From the NCBI RefSeq assembly GCF_900142365.1, contig NZ_FRAP01000017.1, positions 96,544 to 160,543 of the forward strand: a DNA stretch of 64,000 nt, in the 5' to 3' direction. Position numbers and translations under genes: made by a program. Under the pieces are notes generated by a model, which ran no database searches, was not told where the DNA came from, and saw nothing but the letters and a program-made list of their open reading frames with translations. Below are positions 34,852 through 43,410 of the stretch, one piece after another. This DNA comes from Pseudonocardia thermophila. Its GTDB lineage: Bacteria > Actinomycetota > Actinomycetes > Mycobacteriales > Pseudonocardiaceae. The number at the start of each line of letters is the position of its first letter. The stretch's first letter is position 1.

Positions 34852-36651
34852 ATGTCGAAGCCGACCGGAAAGCCGACGATCGATACGGAAGCCCTCCGCC
34901 GGAAGTACCGCGAGGAACGGGACAAGCGGCTTCGCCCGGACGGCACCCGGCAGTACGTGGACATGGTGGGCAAGTTCGCCGCGTTCGCCGAGGATCCCTA
35001 CGTCACCGAGCGCATCGAGCGGGAACCGCTGACCGACAGCGTGGACGTCATCATCCTCGGTGGCGGGTTCTCCGGGCTGATCACCGCCGGGCGGCTGCGG
35101 CAGGCGGGCGTGAAGCGGATCCGCATCGTCGAGAAGGGCGGGGATTTCGGCGGAACCTGGTACTGGAACCGGTACCCAGGGATCCGCTGTGACGTCGAGT
35201 CCTACATCTACATGCCCTTCCTGGAGGAAGTCGGTTACATCCCGACGGAGAAGTACGCCAAGGGTGAGGAGATCTTCCGGCACTGCCAGGCGATCGGGCA
35301 GTACTTCGATCTGTATTCGGATGCCTGTTTCCAGACCGTGGTGAAAAGGGTGTGGTGGGACGAGACCACCGCCGAGTGGATCGTGGAGACCGATCGGGGC
35401 GACGCGATGCGGACGCGGTTCCTGTGCCTGGGCAGTGGCGGCATGCACCGGCCGAAGCTGCCCGGGATCCCCGGTATCGAGGACTTCCGCGGGCCCGCCT
35501 TCCACACCAGCCGCTGGGACTACTCGGTCACCGGGGGGAACGCGGACGGAAACCTCACGAAGCTGCAGGACAAGCGGGTCGGGATCATCGGGACGGGGGC
35601 GTCGGCGATCCAGTGCATCCCGCATCTGGCGGAGTGGTCGAAGGAGCTCGTCGTCGTCCAGCGGACCCCGTCGTCGGTGGACGTCCGCGGCAACAAGCCG
35701 ACCGATCCGGAGTGGGCCGCGAGCCTGCAGCCCGGCTGGCAGCGCAAGCGGATGCTCAACTTCACCTCGATCCTGCTCGGCGTCCCGCAGGACGAGGACC
35801 TGGTGAACGACCGGTGGACGGACGTCTGGTCGCGGATGGGCCGCTACCAGGGATCGCGCACCGACGCGGCGAGCGTCGCGGAGATGCTGGAGCTGGCCGA
35901 CTTCGAGAAGATGGAGGAGATCCGCGCGCGGATCGACGAGATCGTCGAGGACAAGGCCACCGCCGAGGCGCTCAAGCCCTGGTACAACCTGTTCTGCAAG
36001 CGCCCGCTGTACAGCGACGAGTACCTGCAGGTCTTCAACCGCCCGAACGTCCGGCTGCTCGACACCGACGGTCGTGGTCTCGACCGCATCACCGAGCACG
36101 CGCTCGTGTTCGACGGGGTCGAGTACCCGATCGACGTGCTCGTCTACGCCACCGGGTTCCGGGTCGGTGTACCGCCGCACCAGGCGGGCGAGTTCCAGGT
36201 CGTCGGCCGGGGCGGAGTCGAGATGGCGCAGCGGTGGGCGAAGGGGTGCCCGTCACTGCACGGCATGTACTCGCACGGTTTCCCGAACATGTTCTTCATC
36301 GGCCAGGGCTGCCAGGCCTCGCTGACGACGAACGTGCCGCACATGCTCGACGAGCAGGCCCTGCACGTCGCGGCGCTGATCTCGCGGTGCCTCAAGGACG
36401 GCGTGCGGTCGATGGAGGTGCGCCGCGAGGCGGAGGAGGCGTGGGCGGCCACCCTCCAGGCGAAGGCGGTCGACCGGCGCAAGTTCGAGGAGGAGTGCAC
36501 TCCGAGCTACTTCAACAACGAAGGTGAGCTCGACCGCCCCACGATCCTGTCCCGCGGGTACGGCGGCGGTCCGCTGGAGTACATCGCGATCCTGGACCGC
36601 TGGCGGAACTCGGACGAGCTGACCCGTGACGTCGAGTTCGCCTACGACTGA
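34852..36651 (+). CDS. Large flavin monooxygenase, Baeyer-Villiger type with N-terminal extension
   Basis: 599 residues. An N-terminal helical extension of about 60 residues (ALRRKYREERDKRLRPDG) precedes the FAD loop ILGGGFSG; then GGTWYWNRYPGIRCDVES, fingerprint FRGPAFHTSRWD and NADPH loop GTGASAIQ. The length and N-extension resemble the cyclopentadecanone/2-oxo-cyclopentenylacetate monooxygenase group, which accepts large rings. Likely the enzyme for a bulky ketone or CoA ester. 10 bp of the 3' end overlap the TetR gene on the other strand. Confidence 0.92.
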   Translation: MSKPTGKPTIDTEALRRKYREERDKRLRPDGTRQYVDMVGKFAAFAEDPYVTERIEREPLTDSVDVIILGGGFSGLITAGRLRQAGVKRIRIVEKGGDFGGTWYWNRYPGIRCDVESYIYMPFLEEVGYIPTEKYAKGEEIFRHCQAIGQYFDLYSDACFQTVVKRVWWDETTAEWIVETDRGDAMRTRFLCLGSGGMHRPKLPGIPGIEDFRGPAFHTSRWDYSVTGGNADGNLTKLQDKRVGIIGTGASAIQCIPHLAEWSKELVVVQRTPSSVDVRGNKPTDPEWAASLQPGWQRKRMLNFTSILLGVPQDEDLVNDRWTDVWSRMGRYQGSRTDAASVAEMLELADFEKMEEIRARIDEIVEDKATAEALKPWYNLFCKRPLYSDEYLQVFNRPNVRLLDTDGRGLDRITEHALVFDGVEYPIDVLVYATGFRVGVPPHQAGEFQVVGRGGVEMAQRWAKGCPSLHGMYSHGFPNMFFIGQGCQASLTTNVPHMLDEQALHVAALISRCLKDGVRSMEVRREAEEAWAATLQAKAVDRRKFEEECTPSYFNNEGELDRPTILSRGYGGGPLEYIAILDRWRNSDELTRDVEFAYD

Positions 36652-37328
36652 TCGTGCCCGGTGAGCGCACCGCCGGCCTGCGGACGGGCCAGGCCGGCGG
36701 TCCACAGATCGGCGAGCGTCTCCAGCACGACGGACTCGTCGGCCGGGAGCGCGCCCCGCCGGGACAGCAGGACCGCCCGGGACAGCAGGTGGCTGAGCAG
36801 GATCACCCGGGTCCGCACCGCACCCCGCTCGCTCTCCGGCCACAGCGCGAGGTAGCGGGGGAGGTGCTCGTCCACGGTGATCCCGCGGGCCCCTTCGGCG
36901 TCGGCGCCGACGGACAACTCCTGCCACACCGCGGCGATGATCTGGTGCGCGCGCTCGGAGTACCAGCCGATGGCCTTGTCGAGCCACTGCCGCACGGCGG
37001 GTCGGATGTCGGCGGTGTCGCCGGAGATCTCCGCGTCCAGCCCGGCGTAGAGCTCAGCGACGCTGTCCTGCACGGAGTCGGTGAGGACCTGGAGCACCTC
37101 GGCCTTGTTCTTGAAGTGGAGGTAGAACGTCGACCGGGTGACGCCGGCGGCGCTGACGATCTCCTCGACGCTGGCTCCGTGGTAGCCGTTGGCCTCGAAA
37201 GCCCCGAGCGCGGCGTCCAGCAAACGTCGGCGCGTGATGAGCTGCTGCTCCTCGCGAACGCTCCGCGGGTACGGAGAATTCTTCTTCGCGCCAGCGATGG
37301 CGGCAGCCGGCGAATCCTTACCTGCCAT
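36642..37328 (-). CDS. TetR family transcriptional regulator (probably leaderless)
   Basis: 228 residues from ATG 37328. The helix-turn-helix covers residues 34-72 (RRRLLDAALGAFEANGYHGA, then EEIVSAAGVTRSTFYLHFKN), followed by an all-helical ligand domain. The minus -10 TATACT (37340-37335) is only 6 nt from the ATG, so the mRNA is probably leaderless and no Shine-Dalgarno is present. It is divergent from the cupin-crotonase-dehydrogenase group, whose promoter carries a perfect palindrome between -35 and -10. It is the only DNA-binding regulator in the island. Confidence 0.92.
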   Translation of the reverse strand: MAGKDSPAAAIAGAKKNSPYPRSVREEQQLITRRRLLDAALGAFEANGYHGASVEEIVSAAGVTRSTFYLHFKNKAEVLQVLTDSVQDSVAELYAGLDAEISGDTADIRPAVRQWLDKAIGWYSERAHQIIAAVWQELSVGADAEGARGITVDEHLPRYLALWPESERGAVRTRVILLSHLLSRAVLLSRRGALPADESVVLETLADLWTAGLARPQAGGALTGHDQS

Positions 37329-37334
37329 GGATCG

Positions 37335-37387
37335 AGTATACCGTCCGTCTTCTCCGGTCGCGGGATCGGGCACTTCGAGAATTCTCG
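37335..37387 (-). promoter_or_regulatory. TetR gene -10 box and upstream palindrome
   Basis: TATACT on the minus strand at 37340-37335, near-perfect for a -10 box, with no good -35. The 12-bp palindrome CGAGAATTCTCG is at 37376-37387, about 35 nt upstream, where it could bind a regulator. Confidence 0.5.
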
Positions 37388-37462
37388 CGGCGCGGTGTCG
37401 GTGAATGCTGTCCGAGAGCGGTTCGCGTAGTCTGCGACGGATGCTGAAAGACAGATAATCGC

Positions 37463-37491
37463 TTGACAAGACACGCTGACGTGTCTAGTTT
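37463..37491 (+). promoter_or_regulatory. Promoter with palindromic operator in the spacer
   Basis: TTGACA 37463-37468, 17-nt spacer, TAGTTT 37486-37491. The spacer is filled by AGACACG-CTGA-CGTGTCT (37469-37486), a perfect 7-bp inverted repeat, the classical place for TetR repression. It drives the cupin gene at 37614 through a leader of about 115 nt. Confidence 0.7.
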
Positions 37492-37613
37492 CGGGGAAAT
37501 TCATCCCGCCGGTCCGGCGTCGGCCCGGCCGGCGGAGTATCCCTGCCGACCGGGCATGCGCTCCGGTGTCCCCTGATGTTTCGCGGAGTCGCGTCGAACA
37601 GGATGGAGTTGAT

Positions 37614-38054
37614 GTGCGGCGGGTAGTGGTGGCCGTGGACGGTTCCGGGAAGTCGTACGTCTTCTCCGACGAGAAGATTCCCGAGACCGGCTTGCTGTTC
37701 CGGGCGGATCCAGAACGGATCCGCGCATGGCTGGACGCGATCGACCCCGCCGACGTCTACCGGCCGGCGCAGCCGCCGGAGGGCGGCGCGCTGTGGTACC
37801 TGAGCGAGCTGCCGCCGGGCAAGGGGATGACCGCTACCTCGGTCGCCGACGGGATGGACGAGCGCGGGTTCCACGTCACGAAGACGACCGACTTCATCTA
37901 CATCCTCTCCGGCAGAGTCCTGCTCGACCTCGACCGCGACACCGTAGAGCTGGCCGCCGGTGACGCCGTCGTCCTGCAGGCCGCCAACCACGCCTGGCGC
38001 AATCCCACCACCGAGCCCGCCCGCTTCCTCGACCTGCTCATGTCCAACGCCTGA
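37614..38054 (+). CDS. Cupin-domain protein
   Basis: 146 residues from GTG 37614 (GGATGGAG upstream); an ATG 16 codons earlier lies in the leader. The single cupin fold shows GFHVTKTTDFIYILSGRVLLDLD and AGDAVVLQAANHAWRNPT. The first metal motif is reduced (HVTKTTD, with one His and Asp), the second keeps a His. Such proteins include dioxygenases, isomerases and ligand sensors; function unknown. First gene behind the TetR-type operator, followed by a crotonase gene. Confidence 0.8.
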   Translation: MRRVVVAVDGSGKSYVFSDEKIPETGLLFRADPERIRAWLDAIDPADVYRPAQPPEGGALWYLSELPPGKGMTATSVADGMDERGFHVTKTTDFIYILSGRVLLDLDRDTVELAAGDAVVLQAANHAWRNPTTEPARFLDLLMSNA

Positions 38055-38103
38055 TCCGCGGCCTGCCACCTGTTCGGCAACAGGCAGCGGCGGGAGGAGA
38101 CCG

Positions 38104-38928
38104 ATGACGTTCGACCAGTACCGATTCCTCGCCGTCTCGGTCGAGGACGACGGCATCACGACCGTGCGGATGGGGGACCCGGTCGGGCCGGACTTCGTCG
38201 AGGCCGAGCACCCGATGCACCGGGAGCTGCTGCACGTCTGGGACGACCTGGCCAGGGCCCCCGAGGTCACCGGTGTGGTGCTCACCGGCTGCGGCGACCG
38301 GTTCTTCACCGGCCCCACTCTGGAGGCCCTGCGCGACCTCGTCGCGGCGCACCCGTACGGCGTGGTGCGGCAGATGGAAGAGGCGCGCGGGATCGTCAGC
38401 CGCGTCCTGGAGTTCGACAAACCGCTGGTGGCCGCTGTCAACGGGCCGGCCGTCAGCGTCGCCTGCCAGCTCGCGTTCCTCAGCGACGAGGTGGTCGCGG
38501 TGCCCGAGGCCCGCTTCCAGGACACCCACATCCGCCTCGGGCTGGTGGCAGGGGACGGCGGCACGTGGCTCTGGCCGGCGCTGGTCGGGTACGCCCGTGC
38601 CCGGCGCATCCTGCTGCGCAGCCACCCGCTCTCCGTCGAGGACGCGCACGAGCTGGGCCTGGTCGGCCAGATCGTGCCCCGTGCCGAGGTCGTCCCGCGC
38701 GCGCAGGAGATCGCGCGCAAGCTCGTGCGGCTGCCCGACTACGCCTACCGGGCGACGAAGCGGTCGCTGGCCCAGTGGCTACGCCTGGGCGCGCTGCTGT
38801 CGGCCGAGTTCTCGGCTACCGCGCAGACGACGAGCTACCTGACCCCGGACTTCCACCACGAGCTCGCCGAAGGTCTTCGGCGAGCGACGACGCACCACGG
38901 ATCGCACGACGGAGCGAGGGGGACATGA
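38104..38928 (+). CDS. Enoyl-CoA hydratase/isomerase family protein
   Basis: 274 residues. Divergent N-terminus (DGITTVRMGDPVGPDF) without the usual NRP motif, TGCGDRFFTGPTLEAL oxyanion strand, VNGPAVSVACQLAFLSDEVV, and HIRLGLVAGDGGTWLWPALVG, the signature of a crotonase subgroup often found with aromatic or cyclic acyl-CoA genes. It probably hydrates or isomerises an enoyl-CoA. GGGAGGAG lies about 6 nt upstream. Its stop overlaps the next gene's ATG. Confidence 0.88.
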   Translation: MTFDQYRFLAVSVEDDGITTVRMGDPVGPDFVEAEHPMHRELLHVWDDLARAPEVTGVVLTGCGDRFFTGPTLEALRDLVAAHPYGVVRQMEEARGIVSRVLEFDKPLVAAVNGPAVSVACQLAFLSDEVVAVPEARFQDTHIRLGLVAGDGGTWLWPALVGYARARRILLRSHPLSVEDAHELGLVGQIVPRAEVVPRAQEIARKLVRLPDYAYRATKRSLAQWLRLGALLSAEFSATAQTTSYLTPDFHHELAEGLRRATTHHGSHDGARGT

Positions 38929-40034
38929 AGACGCGAGCTGCGGTACTGCGCGAGACCGGCAAGTGGTACGAGATCGAGGAGCTCGAGCTCGATTCGCCCA
39001 AGGCCGGTGAGGTGCTGGTCACGTTCATGGCCGCGGGCCTGTGCCACACCGACGACCACCCACGGACCGGCGACCTGCCCTGCCGGCTGCCGATGGTCGG
39101 CGGCCACGAGGGCGCCGGGGTCGTGGAGGCGGTCGGCGAGGGCGTGACCCGCGTGGCGGTCGGCGACCACGTGGCGTGCTCGTTCGTGCCGGTGTGCGGT
39201 ACCTGCCGGTACTGCTCGACCGGCCGGCAGAACCTCTGCAACTCCGGGCTGAACGCCCAGGTCGGGTGCCTGCCGGACGGGACGTTCCGGTTCCACACCG
39301 AGTCCGGGGAGGACGTCGGCGCCCTGTGCGTGCTGGGCTCGTTCTCCCAGTACGCGGTGCTCCACGAGACCTCGTGCGTGAAGATCCCGGACGACGTCCC
39401 GTTCGAACTCGCCGCGCTGGTCAGCTGCGGCGTCACCACCGGGTGGGGCTCTGCGGTCTACACGGCGGGCGTCCGCCCGGGCGACACCGTGGTGGTGTAC
39501 GGCGTCGGCGGCGTCGGGATCAACGCCGTGCAGGGGGCCCGCTACGCCGGGGCCCGCCACGTCGTGGCCGTGGATCCCGTCTCGCTCAAACTGGAGAAGG
39601 CCCAGGAGTTCGGTGCCACGCACGTCGCAGACGACGCCGGGAAGGCCTTCGAGCTGGTCGAGGAGTTGACCCAGGGTCTGCTCGCCGACCACGCCATCTG
39701 CACCGTGGGCGTCATGACCGCCGAGGTCGTCTCGAACGCGTTCGAGATCGTCGGCAAGGGCGGCCAGGTGACCGTCACGGGGATGGGCAACTACACGACC
39801 GCGATCCACGGCGGCCTGCTGCCCGCGTTCCAGAAGCGGATCGTCGGGTCCCTCTTCGGCGGGGCCAATCCGCTGCACGACATCCCCAACTTGCTCGAGC
39901 TGTACAAGACCGGGGACCTCAAGCTCGACGAGCTGATCACCCGCCGGTACTCGCTGGAGCAGGTCAACGACGGGTACCGGGACATGCTCGACGGCCGCAA
40001 CGTGCGCGGCGTGCTCATCCACGACCACGCCTGA
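38925..40034 (+). CDS. NDMA/mycofactocin-type zinc alcohol dehydrogenase
   Basis: 369 residues. Catalytic zinc ligands Cys40, His61-Glu62 and Cys168; structural zinc Cys91, 94, 97 and 105; NAD loop GVGGVG at 193-198. The spacing and segments such as RPGDTVVVYGVGGVGINAV, VDPVSLKLEKAQEFGA and ANPLHDIPNLLELYKTG are those of the Rxyl_3153 family of NDMA-dependent dehydrogenases, which hold NAD tightly and pass electrons to mycofactocin. It oxidises an alcohol to the aldehyde for the neighbouring aldehyde dehydrogenase (now decayed). ATGA overlap with the crotonase. Confidence 0.9.
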   Translation: MKTRAAVLRETGKWYEIEELELDSPKAGEVLVTFMAAGLCHTDDHPRTGDLPCRLPMVGGHEGAGVVEAVGEGVTRVAVGDHVACSFVPVCGTCRYCSTGRQNLCNSGLNAQVGCLPDGTFRFHTESGEDVGALCVLGSFSQYAVLHETSCVKIPDDVPFELAALVSCGVTTGWGSAVYTAGVRPGDTVVVYGVGGVGINAVQGARYAGARHVVAVDPVSLKLEKAQEFGATHVADDAGKAFELVEELTQGLLADHAICTVGVMTAEVVSNAFEIVGKGGQVTVTGMGNYTTAIHGGLLPAFQKRIVGSLFGGANPLHDIPNLLELYKTGDLKLDELITRRYSLEQVNDGYRDMLDGRNVRGVLIHDHA

Positions 40035-40046
40035 CCAGGAGCCGGC

Positions 40047-41477
40047 ATGATCGAACAGGACACGCTGTTCATCGGTGGTGAGTGGGTCCCGTCCACGGGC
40101 ACCGACCGGTTCACCGTGATCTCGCCGATCACCGAGGAGGTCGTCGGCACCACCCCGGCCGGGACCGCGGCGGACATCGACCGCGCGGTCGCGGCCGCCC
40201 GCGAAGGCCTTCGACACCGGGCCGTGGCCACGGATGTCGCCCGTGAAGCGCCGGCAGATCCTCCTGCGGGCGGGCAAGAACCTGGAGGCGCGCACCGAGG
40301 AGCTCGGCCTGTTGGTCGTCGAGCAGAACGGCACCCCGATCCGGCTGATGCCCGGCTGCACCGGGCGCGTTCGAGTACTTCGCGGATCTTCCGGTGCCGG
40401 AACCGGAGCTGCGCGAGGCGGGTACCGAGGCTGCGCTCGTGGTGCGTGAGCCGCGCGGGTCGTCGGCGCCATCGTCTCGTGGAACGTGCCGGTGGCACTC
40501 GAGCTGAGCAAGACGATCCCCGCCCTGCTCGCCGGGAACACGGTCGTGGTCAAACCCTCACCGGAGACGCCGCTGCACGACCGCATCATCGCCGAGGCCT
40601 TCGCCGAAGCGGGGCTGCCGCCGGGGGTGTTGAACATCGTCGTGGCCGACCGCGAGACCTCCGAACGGCTCGTCCGCCATCCCGGGGTGGACATGATCTC
40701 GTTCACCGGGAGCACCGCGGCGGGTCGGCGGATCGGCGCCATCTGCGGCGAGATGATCAAGCCGGTGGTGCTGGACCTGGGCGGGAAGTCGGCGGCACTC
40801 GTGCTGGACGACGTCGACATCGCCGATCGGGCCGCGCAGATCCTGCTGACCGGCGCCCTGCTGAACAACGGCGAGGCGTGTGCCGCGTGGGCCCGGATCC
40901 TGGTGGCCGCGCAAGCGTTACTCCGAGATCGTCGTCGCGTTGGTCGGCGTGCTCGAGAACGTGGTGGTGGGCGATCCGCGGGACCCGGCCACCGAGGTCG
41001 GCCCGCTGGTCAGCAGTCGTCAGCGGGAGCGGGTGGAGGGCTACATCGCCGCCGGCCTGACCGAGGGTGCGCGGATCGCCTACGGCGGCGGCCGACCCGA
41101 GGGCTTCGCCAAGGGGTGGTCCGTCGAGCCGACGCTGTTCGTCGACGCGAGCAACGACATGCGGATCGCTCGTGAGGAGATCTCCGGCCCGGACCGCATC
41201 GTCATCCCCTACGACGACGTCGCCGATGCGGTCCGCATCGCCAACGACTCGTCGTACAGGCTCGCCGGGGCGGTGTTCACCGAGGATCCGGACCGCGGCA
41301 TCGCGCTGGTGAACCAGGTCCGCGCCGGGCTGGTCGCGGTGAACAGCCTGGGGATGGCGCCCCAGTTCCCGTTCGGTGGCTACAAGACTCCGGGATCGGG
41401 CGGGCGCACGGCCCGGAAGGGCTGGCGGAGTACTTCGAGTCAAGACCATCGGCCTGCCGCCGGGTCACCGCGTCTGA
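40047..41477 (+). pseudogene. Aldehyde dehydrogenase with six single-base indels
   Basis: The product is recognisable over its full length: FIGGEWVPSTGTDRF, then RRQILLRAGKNLEARTEELG, SWNVPVALELSKTIPA, LDLGGKSAALVL, NNGEACAAWARILV, EGYIAAGLTEGARIAYGGGR, GLAEYFES and the stop at 41475. To read it one must change frame near 40206 (+1), 40366 (+1), 40459 (-1), 40906 (+1), 41385 (-1) and 41440 (-1). The shifts sum to zero. Asn (SWN), Glu (LDLGG is Asp-Leu here) and Cys regions are all visible. The neighbours are intact, so it is probably a young pseudogene; assembly error is the alternative. Confidence 0.85.
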
Positions 41478-41512
41478 CGGCCCGCGACCTGCGGATTCGG
41501 CTGCCGTGCACC

Positions 41513-41575
41513 TTGACAGGGCGAGGCAGCCGACTAGGCTGGGACGAGTTGAACGCTCGTTCCGTGAGACGGAAC
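41513..41575 (+). promoter_or_regulatory. Promoter with composite operator copy 5
   Basis: TTGACA 41513-41518, 16-nt spacer, TAGGCT 41535-41540; after 10 nt GAAC-GCTC-GTTC-CGTGAGACG-GAAC (41551-41575). The 17-bp core equals that of copy 1. It drives the nine-gene operon 41639-51944. Confidence 0.75.
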
Positions 41576-41638
41576 AGAATGGACGTCGCGGGGTCGTGGA
41601 GCGCCGCCTGCGGGCGCGGGGCCGGACGACGTCGTCAG

Positions 41639-42457
41639 ATGGAGTGGGAGCGCGTGTACTCGACCATCCTCGTGGAGGACGCCGACCAGATCGGCGTCGT
41701 GACCCTCAACCGGCCGCACCGCATGAACGCGTGGACGCCGCTGATGGGGGTCGAACTGCGGGACGCGTTGATCGCGCTCGACGCCCGCAACGACATCAGG
41801 GCCGTCGTGGTCACCGGCGCGGGACGCGGGTTCTGCGCCGGTGCCGACCTCAGCCCGGACGCGCAGGCCGAGTCCGGGCACTCGGACGACCGTCGCGACG
41901 AGTTCCCGTACTGGGAGATGAACACCCCGATCATCGCGGCGATGAACGGCCCGGCCGTCGGCGTCGGCATGACCATGCCGTTGCAGTGGGATCTGCGGAT
42001 CGTGGCCGAGGACGCCAAGTACGGGTTCGTGTTCGGCAGGCGCGGTCTGGTGCCGGAGCTCGGCTCCACCTGGCTGCTGCCGCGGCTGGTCGGGCTCGGT
42101 ACCGCCCTGGACCTGCTGCTGACGGGGCGCATCTTCACCGGCCGAGAGGCCGCCGAGCTCGGGATCGCGAACGAGGCCGTCCCGGCGGGCGAGGTGCTCT
42201 CCCGCGCGCTCGAGATCGCCCGCGACATCGCCGCGAACGTGGCACCGGTGGCGGCCGCGTTGACCAAGCGGCTCGTCCACCGCTTCCTCACCGAGCCCGA
42301 CCGGGCGGCGGCCGAGCTGGTCGAGCGGCGGCTGGCCGCGTGGACCGCCGAGCAGACGGACCTGAAGGAAGGGGCCGCGGCCTTCTTCGAGAAGCGCCCC
42401 CCGCGCTGGCGGCTCGCCAAGAACGACGACTTCCCGGAGGACCTGTTCCATGCCTGA
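41639..42457 (+). CDS. Enoyl-CoA hydratase/isomerase family protein
   Basis: 272 residues from ATG 41639; a GTG at 41654 preceded by GGGAG is a possible alternative start. NRPHRMNAWTPLMGVELRDA, GRGFCAGADLSPDAQ, MNGPAVGVGMTMPLQWDLRI, and FGRRGLVPELGSTWLLPRLVG with the catalytic-type Glu in place: a complete crotonase, most like dehydratases/hydratases. Ends EKRPPRWRLAKNDDFPEDLF. First gene of the operon. The last 8 nt overlap the next gene. Confidence 0.9.
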   Translation: MEWERVYSTILVEDADQIGVVTLNRPHRMNAWTPLMGVELRDALIALDARNDIRAVVVTGAGRGFCAGADLSPDAQAESGHSDDRRDEFPYWEMNTPIIAAMNGPAVGVGMTMPLQWDLRIVAEDAKYGFVFGRRGLVPELGSTWLLPRLVGLGTALDLLLTGRIFTGREAAELGIANEAVPAGEVLSRALEIARDIAANVAPVAAALTKRLVHRFLTEPDRAAAELVERRLAAWTAEQTDLKEGAAAFFEKRPPRWRLAKNDDFPEDLFHA

Positions 42458-43391
42458 AGGTGCAGCGCCGCAGGGCGCGTCCGCCACGCCGGCCACCGTG
42501 GTCGGCGGGTACGCCGACGCGTGGGTGAACATCCCGGTCCCCGGCGAGGACCTCCTCGTTCAGCCGGATGTGCTCAGCTCGAACGTCCGCAAGTGGTTCA
42601 AGTCGTACGGGCAGGCCAAGGCGGTCGGCAGCACCGTCGACGAGCTCGTCGAGCACATGAACGCGGCGGGCGTGGAGAAGGCCCTGCTCTCCGCGCGGGC
42701 CAGCTGGGACCATCCGCACACCCGCCCGCGCGGGGTCTTCCAGCAGACGCCCGGGATGCCGGACGAGGTCTTCGACCGGTTCCTCGAGGAGATGGTCGCT
42801 GCTGTGAACAAGTACCCGGGGCGCATCTACGGCACCGTCGTGCTCGACCCGTTCGGCGCGATGACGACGGTCCGCCAGCTCGAGCGCGCGGTGAAGGAGG
42901 CGGGGATGGTCGCGGCGCGGCTGTTCCCCGCAGGCTCCGGGGCTGCGATCGACCATCCGCTGTGCTACCCGATCTACGCGAAGTGCGTCGAGCTCGGCGT
43001 CCCGGTCACCGTCAACCTCGGGATGCCGGGCCCGCTGCGCCCGGCCGCGCTGCAACAGCCCAGTCGGCTCGACGAGGTGCTGCTCGCGTTCCCGGAGCTG
43101 GTCGTGGTCGGGACGCACATCGGCCATCCTTGGCACCTGGAGACCGTCGCGCTGCTGCAGAAGTACCCGAACTTCCACCTCATGACATCGGGCTGGGCGC
43201 CGCGCTACATCCCGAAGGAGATCCTGCACCACCTGAACACCCGGGGCAGCCGGCAGGTGATGTGGGCGTCGGACTACCCGCTGCTGAGCGTCGAGCGGGC
43301 GGCGAGCGAAGGGGCGGCGCTCGAGTTCAAGTCCGAGGAGATCAAGAACCGCTACATGCGGGACAACTGCCTCGAGGTCTTCAAGATCTGA
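42450..43391 (+). CDS. Amidohydrolase-2 family protein lacking the HxH metal motif
   Basis: 313 residues, TIM-barrel amidohydrolase_2 (ACMSD-like). The core IYGTVVLDPFGAMTTVRQLE, AARLFPAGSGAAIDHPLCYPI, VVGTHIGHPWHLETVALLQ and MWASDYPLLSVERA are family blocks. The N-terminal strand that normally carries D-x-H-x-H reads YADAWVNI, so two metal ligands are missing. It may use a different metal site or act as a non-metal hydratase or decarboxylase. A second, canonical member follows at 44566. Confidence 0.82.
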   Translation: MPEGAAPQGASATPATVVGGYADAWVNIPVPGEDLLVQPDVLSSNVRKWFKSYGQAKAVGSTVDELVEHMNAAGVEKALLSARASWDHPHTRPRGVFQQTPGMPDEVFDRFLEEMVAAVNKYPGRIYGTVVLDPFGAMTTVRQLERAVKEAGMVAARLFPAGSGAAIDHPLCYPIYAKCVELGVPVTVNLGMPGPLRPAALQQPSRLDEVLLAFPELVVVGTHIGHPWHLETVALLQKYPNFHLMTSGWAPRYIPKEILHHLNTRGSRQVMWASDYPLLSVERAASEGAALEFKSEEIKNRYMRDNCLEVFKI

Positions 43392-43410
43392 GCGAAGCGA
43401 GGAGTGACTG

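Noticed and set aside
32893..36180. 1,095-codon open frame on the minus strand across the two BVMO genes
   Set aside because: Antisense shadow of strongly biased GC-rich codons; the composition is Arg/Gly/Pro/Val-rich without domains, and the plus frames are clear BVMOs.
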